Source: JAHFUI01 sp041485905
GTDB taxonomy: Bacteria > Acidobacteriota > Vicinamibacteria > Vicinamibacterales > CAVVIG01
Reading direction: 5' to 3'
Length of the DNA stretch: 9,894 bases
Assembly (NCBI GenBank): GCA_041485905.1
Contig: JBGPKK010000173.1
Span: forward strand, 1 to 9,894
Part shown: positions 6,524 to 9,894 of the stretch, piece after piece
Position numbering within the stretch: the stretch's first letter is position 1
How the letters are laid out: the number at the start of each line of letters is the position of its first letter
The notes under the pieces: generated by a model
What the model was told of the DNA's origin: nothing
Database searches by the model: none
Seen by the model: only the letters and a program-made list of their open reading frames with translations
Program-made: the position numbers and the translations under genes

Positions 6524-7095
6524 TCGCTCGGCGCACGACCGAGACCCAGATCGCCCTGTCGATCTCGCTCGATGGCCACGGCAAGTACCAGGTGCGCACA
6601 GGGATCCGGTTTCTGGATCACATGCTGGAGCTCGTGGCGCGACACGGCGCGTTCGATCTTCGCATCGATGCGACAGGCGATCTGGACGTCGACCAGCATC
6701 ACACGGTGGAGGATCTGGGCATCGCCCTGGGCGAGGCGGTTTCGGCGGCGCTCGGCAACCGGCGCGGCATCAATCGCGCCGGTTATTTCGTCATGCCGAT
6801 GGACGAAACGCTCGCGGTCGCGGCCGTCGATCTTGGCGGCCGTCCACACGCCGTCGTCGACCTCAAAACGCGCGTCGCACGCGTCGGCGATCTCCAGACC
6901 GAGCTCGTCCACGATTTCTTCGAAGGCTTCGCGCTCGGCGCGCGCGCCAACGTCCACGTCAAGGTGCTGTACGGACGCTCGAGCCATCACCACGTCGAGG
7001 CGGTGTTCAAGGCGTTCGCCAGGGCGCTGCGGGTCGCCTGCGCGAAGGACCGCCGTCTGGCGCGGATGCTGCCGAGCACCAAAGGGCTGCTGTAA
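6508..7095 (+). CDS. hisB: Imidazoleglycerol-phosphate dehydratase (monofunctional HisB)
   Basis: Sixth step: manganese-dependent dehydration of imidazole glycerol phosphate to imidazole acetol phosphate. The 195-residue protein contains only the dehydratase domain: FLDHMLE (35-41), DQHHTVEDLG (62-71), MPMDETLA (96-103), HDFFEGFA (135-142) and GRSSHHHVEAVFKA (156-169), the two HH(H)xxE metal-binding repeats of the family. The histidinol-phosphate phosphatase domain found fused to HisB in enterobacteria is absent, so another gene must supply that step. The ATG at 6508 is preceded by GAAGAGG at good distance and lies 16 bases inside the end of hisC. The frame stays open upstream into hisC, but those residues are not dehydratase-like. 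A repeat-bearing gap follows. Confidence 0.96.
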   Translation: MRRAVIARRTTETQIALSISLDGHGKYQVRTGIRFLDHMLELVARHGAFDLRIDATGDLDVDQHHTVEDLGIALGEAVSAALGNRRGINRAGYFVMPMDETLAVAAVDLGGRPHAVVDLKTRVARVGDLQTELVHDFFEGFALGARANVHVKVLYGRSSHHHVEAVFKAFARALRVACAKDRRLARMLPSTKGLL

Positions 7096-7116
7096 AGCGT
7101 TGACCGGTAAGGGATA

Positions 7117-7206
7117 AAAAAGGGGTCGGGAGTCGTTTTCTTCTTGCCGGGCCCAAAGGTTTCCCCGAGGGGACAGAGGACGAAAAAGGGGTCGGGTCTC
7201 TTCTTG
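7117..7206 (+). repeat. Paired AAAAAGGGGTCGGG repeats (REP-like element) between hisB and hisH
   Basis: The 14-base sequence AAAAAGGGGTCGGG occurs twice in direct orientation (7117-7130 and 7183-7196), and each copy is followed shortly by TTCTTG (7141-7146 and 7201-7206). Between them lie GGGCCC (7149-7154) and a small palindrome TCCCC-GA-GGGGA (7162-7173). The right copy ends against GAGGG (7206-7210), which serves as ribosome site for hisH. From memory, motifs of this type recur between genes in Acidobacteria-like and deltaproteobacterial genomes, sometimes near IS200-like REP transposases. No transposase is present here, so its mobile nature is inference. Confidence 0.65.
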
Positions 7207-7214
7207 AGGGCTGA

Positions 7215-7826
7215 GTGAAAGTTGCATTGATCGACTACCGCGCCGGCAACCTGACATCCGTCAAGAAGGCGTTCGACGCCGTCGGAGCCGCCCTGTTTGT
7301 TCCGGCCGACCCTGGCGATCTCCGCCGCGCCGACGCCATCGTCGTGCCGGGCGTCGGCCACTTTGGCGCAACCGAGGCCCTCATATCGGATTGGACCGAC
7401 GCCATCCGCGCCGAAGTGGACGCCGGCCGGCCGCTGCTCGGCATCTGTCTCGGCATGCAGTGGCTGTTCGAGGGCAGCGACGAGGCGCCGGAATGTCCTG
7501 GACTGCGTATGCTCGCTGGCCGGTGCTATCGCTTGCCAGCCGAATCGAACGGAACATCCGTGAAGATTCCCCACGTCGGATGGAACGCGCTCGACGTGCG
7601 TCGCGACGATTCAATCGTGGAAGGCGTCCAGCCCGGCGCTCAGGTGTACTTCACGCACAGCTTCGCGGCGCCGATGACCGCCGATACCGTGGCGGTCACC
7701 GAACACGGACAGCCGTTTGCGGCAATCGTTCAGCGAGGCCGTGTCGCCGGCGTGCAGTTCCATCCGGAGAAATCGGGTGAGGTCGGGTTGAAGATCTTGC
7801 GCAACTTCCTGCAGCTCGTCGCCTAA
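7215..7826 (+). CDS. hisH: Imidazole glycerol phosphate synthase, glutaminase subunit
   Basis: Glutaminase half of IGP synthase: releases ammonia from glutamine and channels it to HisF. This is a 203-residue class I glutamine amidotransferase with IDYRAGNL (6-13), VPGVGHFGA (44-52), nucleophile Cys78 in LLGICLGMQWLF, and His183 and Glu185 in GVQFHPEKSGE completing the triad. Start is GTG 7215, preceded by GAGGG (7206-7210) with a 4-base spacer; the first codons read KVALIDY, as usual for the family. The gap before it carries the AAAAAGGGGTCGGG repeats, and the ribosome site lies at the edge of the right copy. Its partner hisF is next, after an inverted-repeat element. Confidence 0.96.
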   Translation: MKVALIDYRAGNLTSVKKAFDAVGAALFVPADPGDLRRADAIVVPGVGHFGATEALISDWTDAIRAEVDAGRPLLGICLGMQWLFEGSDEAPECPGLRMLAGRCYRLPAESNGTSVKIPHVGWNALDVRRDDSIVEGVQPGAQVYFTHSFAAPMTADTVAVTEHGQPFAAIVQRGRVAGVQFHPEKSGEVGLKILRNFLQLVA

Positions 7827-7832
7827 CTGAAT

Positions 7833-7900
7833 ACCACGGAGGACACGGGGGTTCAATCCTGATCAGGGCTTTACCTCCTGTCCTCCGTTTCCTCCGTGGT
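7833..7900 (+). repeat. Large inverted repeat with central palindrome between hisH and hisF
   Basis: ACCACGGAGG (7833-7842) is the perfect reverse complement of CCTCCGTGGT (7891-7900). The match extends inward to about 19 bases with two mismatches (7833-7851 with 7882-7900). The interior has a perfect 10-base palindrome CCTGATCAGG (7858-7867). Shortly after the right arm come GGAGAG (7901-7906), used as hisF ribosome site, and six T (7908-7913) that run into the TTG start codon. It is compact and self-complementary like a small MITE-type repeat. The stem plus T run also resembles an imperfect terminator, but seven bases separate the stem from the Ts. Confidence 0.75.
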
Positions 7901-7911
7901 GGAGAGCTTTT

Positions 7912-8667
7912 TTGTTATCGAAACGCATCATCGCCTGCCTTGACGTTCGCGACGGGCAGGTCGTCAAGGGCGTGAACTTCGAAGGGTTGCGCTCGGCCGG
8001 CGATCCGGCCGAGCTCGCGCGCCGCTACAACACCGAAGGCATCGACGAGCTGGTCATCCTCGACATCACCGCGACGCTCGAGCGCCGGCGCGCTCTCGCC
8101 GACACGATCCGTCGCGTCGCGCGCGAGTTGTTCATTCCGCTCGCCGTCGGCGGCGGCATTCGTTCCGAGGACGATGCGGCGGCGGCGGTCGACGCGGGAG
8201 CCGACAAGATCAGCCTGAATACGGCGGCGCTCTCGGATCCGTTGTTGATTGCCACGCTCGCACGGCGCTACGGCAGCCAGGCCGTCGTGGTGGCGATCGA
8301 CGCCAAGCGCCTCGGCGACACGTTCGCCGTGTTCGCCCGCAGCGGCCAGAGCTCGGCGGACCGTGACGCGGTTGAATGGGCTCGCGAGGCGGAAGATCGC
8401 GGAGCCGGCGAGATTCTGTTGACGTCCATCGATCGCGATGGCACGAAGGTGGGCTTCGACTGCCAGATGACTGCCGCAGTGTCGGTAGCCGTATCGATTC
8501 CAGTCATCGCGTCTGGCGGCGCGGGTACTCTCGAACACTTCGTCGACGTGTTTACTGCTGGGCGAGCAGACGCCGCACTGGCCGCGTCGATTTTTCATTA
8601 CGCGGAGACCGGGGTGCATGCTCTCAAGCAGCACTTGCAGCAACGAGGTATACCGGTGCGCCTTTAA
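7912..8667 (+). CDS. hisF: Imidazole glycerol phosphate synthase, cyclase subunit
   Basis: Cyclase half of IGP synthase: uses ammonia from HisH and PRFAR to make imidazole glycerol phosphate and AICAR. This is a 251-residue (beta-alpha)8 barrel with KRIIACLDVRDGQVVKG at the N-terminus, catalytic Asp11 and Asp130 (in VVVAIDAKRL), GGGIRS phosphate loop (80-85), LLTSIDRDGTK, and IASGGAGTLEHF near the C-terminus. Both catalytic aspartates fall at the same numbers as in the well-studied Thermotoga enzyme, which supports the TTG start at 7912 (residues M-L-S-K-R). GGAGAG (7901-7906) lies five bases before it. The stop overlaps the hisA start by one base (TAATG). Confidence 0.96.
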   Translation: MLSKRIIACLDVRDGQVVKGVNFEGLRSAGDPAELARRYNTEGIDELVILDITATLERRRALADTIRRVARELFIPLAVGGGIRSEDDAAAAVDAGADKISLNTAALSDPLLIATLARRYGSQAVVVAIDAKRLGDTFAVFARSGQSSADRDAVEWAREAEDRGAGEILLTSIDRDGTKVGFDCQMTAAVSVAVSIPVIASGGAGTLEHFVDVFTAGRADAALAASIFHYAETGVHALKQHLQQRGIPVRL

Positions 8668-9350
8668 TGTTGATTCCCTCGATCGATCTCCAGTCCGGCG
8701 CCGTCGTTCAGCTCGTGCAGGGCGCGCGGCTCGCTATCAGAGACGACGACGTGTTTCGTTGGGTGCGGCGATTCTCGGCGTTCCCAAAGGTCCAGGTGAT
8801 AGATCTGGACGCCGCCATGGGCGCTGGCGACAACCTCACGCTGGTTCGTCAGATCGCCGGCCAGTTATCGTGTCGCGTGGGCGGCGGTATCCGCACTGTC
8901 GAGCGCGCGCAGGACGTGCTCGCCGCCGGCGCGCAACAGATCATCGTCGGATCGGCGATCTTCAGAGACGGCCAGCCGAATCTCGCGTTTGCCAAACAGC
9001 TGTCCGATGCTGTCGGCGCTGACAGCGTCATCGTCGCTGTCGACAGCCGCGGCGGCCGCATCGTCGTGAACGGATGGAAAACCGCGCTCCCCATTACAGC
9101 GGTCGAAGCCGTTCGGGTGCTCGAGCCCTACTGCGGTGAGTTCCTGTATACCCATGTCGACACGGAAGGATTGATGGGCGGGATCAATCGAGACGCGATC
9201 ATGGCTGTCCGCGCCGCGACCTCGAAACGTGTCACGGCCGCGGGCGGCATTACGACCGAACAGGAAATCGACGAGCTTGACGCGCTCGGCATCGACGCGG
9301 TCGTCGGCATGGCCATCTACACCGGCAAGCTCGGAATCCCTGGCGAGTGA
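8667..9350 (+). CDS. hisA: ProFAR isomerase
   Basis: Fourth step: Amadori isomerisation of ProFAR to PRFAR, the substrate of HisH/HisF. This is a 227-residue (beta-alpha)8 barrel homologous to HisF, with IPSIDLQSG (catalytic Asp7), VIDLDAAMGAGDN (44-56), RVGGGIRTVE (70-79), AVDSRGGRIVVNGW (catalytic Asp126) and YTHVDTEGLMGG, where Thr162 matches the family's catalytic threonine. It is shorter than the usual 235-250 residues: the segment between beta-1 and beta-2 is compact (VQGARLAIRDDDVFRW) and the canonical TDI-x-x-DGT motif reads THV-D-TEG. I see nothing that would abolish activity. The ATG overlaps the hisF stop (TAATG), so they are coupled. No clear terminator follows; a weak stem CGAAG/CTTCG (9364-9378) without a T run is all that is visible. 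Confidence 0.92.
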   Translation: MLIPSIDLQSGAVVQLVQGARLAIRDDDVFRWVRRFSAFPKVQVIDLDAAMGAGDNLTLVRQIAGQLSCRVGGGIRTVERAQDVLAAGAQQIIVGSAIFRDGQPNLAFAKQLSDAVGADSVIVAVDSRGGRIVVNGWKTALPITAVEAVRVLEPYCGEFLYTHVDTEGLMGGINRDAIMAVRAATSKRVTAAGGITTEQEIDELDALGIDAVVGMAIYTGKLGIPGE

Positions 9351-9492
9351 GCGGCCCGGCTAGCGAAGCTTCTCTTCGGTGCTCACCGTGAATTGCCGGA
9401 ACCGGCTGGATCGCATCAAGCTCGAGATCCAATCCGACGGGTCGGCCACGGTGCGGAAGGATCTCACGACGTGCACGCGTTCTCTTCACGCT
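9351..9492. other. Non-coding or unrecognised stretch after hisA
   Basis: No convincing gene. A small hairpin CGAAG-CTTCG (9364-9378) lies just after hisA and lacks a T tract. An open frame crosses this stretch on the + strand from a GTG at 9379, but it runs straight through the tRNA-Pro fragment downstream and resembles no family. On the minus strand a short stretch reads FRTVADPSDWISSLM before a stop, which could be the degraded end of a gene; I cannot support this further. Confidence 0.4.
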
Positions 9493-9568
9493 CGCGGCCT
9501 GCTCCTCCTGGCCACGACTCGGTCTTGGGCGCAGGGGCCCGCTGGTTCGAATCCAGTCGCCCCGACCA
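9493..9568 (+). pseudogene. tRNA-Pro(TGG) fragment: intact 3' half, degenerate 5' half
   Basis: The 3' half is a well-formed tRNA-Pro: TGG anticodon (9526-9528) with C-T before it and G after it, stem GCAGG (9531-9535), variable loop GGCCC (9536-9540), T arm GCTGG-TTCGAAT-CCAGT (9541-9557), acceptor strand CGCCCCG (9558-9564), discriminator A (9565) and encoded CCA (9566-9568). The C-G end pair implied by CGCCCCG with discriminator A is typical of bacterial tRNA-Pro. The 5' half is not functional: the anticodon stem pairs poorly (TCGGT against GCAGG), no D stem can form, and the bases where the acceptor should begin (CGCGGCC, 9493-9499) pair at only five of seven positions. A CCTGG at the expected D-loop place may be a relic or chance. 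Either a decayed tRNA gene or the 3' tRNA segment left by site-specific integration. Confidence 0.65.
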
Positions 9569-9894
9569 CTTTTTGGATCCGTAGGTCACATATAGGCACA
9601 AGCGGTTGGCGCGCATCGACAACCACGCTGGGGCTCTGTCCATCCGGCCCTCTCCGGGCGGCGCTTGGGCCACAACGGCACCAAGGAAACCGTGACGAAT
9701 CGCTTCGATCGCATCACGTAGAATCCATTCCTCCTTTCCGGCCGGGCGACCATCCTCGTTCGCAGGATGACTGTGGCTCATCTCTCTCGTACCTGTGGCC
9801 TCTGCTCGCCCTTGCGAACTTCGTGTGGAACAATCGTCCGAGAAGGGGCAAGGACTGGTGGGTGATTGCTAGGTGAACCTACGACTTTTTGGGG
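9569..9894. other. Unrecognised stretch after the tRNA-Pro fragment
   Basis: About 325 bases without a gene I can support. A CTTTTTGG run (9569-9576) follows the CCA directly. Open frames on both strands here extend through the tRNA fragment and so are unlikely to be real genes. One minus-strand frame from ATG 9781 has a weak GAGAG upstream and reads MSHSHPANEDG; its first 70 codons could be a small unknown protein, but it has no recognisable domain. Near the window end TAGGT-GA-ACCTA and a T5 run resemble a weak hairpin. Confidence 0.4.

Noticed and set aside
7858..7913. True intrinsic terminator between hisH and hisF
   Set aside because: The T run is seven bases away from the stem and overlaps the hisF ribosome site and start codon, and the genes encode subunits of one enzyme. 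Kept as a repeat structure instead.
9438..9568. tRNA-Pro with an intron, using CGGGTCG at 9438-9444 as the 5' acceptor strand
   Set aside because: Six of seven acceptor pairs could form, but no D arm or anticodon stem follows and the insertion would be about 55 bases with no intron features.
9464..9781. Minus-strand frame containing the residues GRLDSNQRAPAPK
   Set aside because: That residue string is a familiar artefact of translating the reverse strand of tRNA genes. The first 70 codons have a faint resemblance to short DUF2292-like proteins (AIEAIRHG) but lack the rest of that motif.
9379..9876. 165-codon open frame on the + strand after hisA
   Set aside because: It reads straight through the tRNA-Pro sequence and gives no recognisable domain, so it is most likely a chance frame in GC-rich DNA.
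9565..9894. ACTTTTTGG after the tRNA fragment and again near the window end, as possible att direct repeat
   Set aside because: Only nine simple-sequence bases match and the flanks differ, so chance is the better explanation without more sequence.

Overview
The window is GC-rich, densely coding bacterial DNA. It carries almost a whole histidine-biosynthesis operon on the + strand, next to a divergently oriented eukaryotic-type Ser/Thr kinase fused to a TolB/PD40-like beta-propeller. The kinase-propeller architecture, the GC content and the style of the intergenic repeats suggest an Acidobacteriota genome, perhaps Vicinamibacteria. That placement is inference; no rRNA or other phylogenetic marker is present.

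Layout. Bases 1-108 hold nothing I recognise. Bases 109-2727 (minus) encode the kinase. Bases 2728-2940 form a compact divergent control region. It holds a predicted minus-strand promoter for the kinase, an overlapping plus-strand promoter with a perfect TTGACA -35 box, a 21-codon leader peptide (hisL) with five histidine codons, and two mutually exclusive RNA structures, a long antiterminator hairpin and a GC-rich terminator with a U tract. This is a His-codon attenuator of the classical type. The his genes follow in the order hisI-hisG-hisD-hisC-hisB-hisH-hisF-hisA (2941-9350). After hisA come 544 bases with no convincing protein gene, which contain the 3' half of a tRNA-Pro(TGG) gene ending in CCA, most likely a tRNA pseudogene or an attachment-site scar.

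How the genes work together. HisG, HisI, HisA, HisH+HisF, HisB, HisC and HisD cover ATP phosphoribosyl transfer, PR-AMP hydrolysis, ProFAR isomerisation, imidazole-ring formation, dehydration, transamination and the final two-step oxidation. Two steps are not encoded here: PR-ATP pyrophosphohydrolase (HisE) and histidinol-phosphate phosphatase. HisG is the long, autoregulated form, so feedback on the enzyme would be combined with attenuation at the leader.

The operon has three internal gaps of about 85-120 bases. Each is filled by a different repeat or inverted-repeat element: an octamer array (hisG/hisD), a pair of AAAAAGGGGTCGGG repeats (hisB/hisH), and a large inverted repeat with a central palindrome (hisH/hisF). 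The gene after each gap appears to start with a non-ATG codon (GTG, GTG, TTG), whereas the closely spaced or overlapping genes start with ATG. The most interesting parts of the window are the attenuator with its nearly leaderless hisL, the repeat elements in the operon gaps, and the tRNA-Pro fragment.
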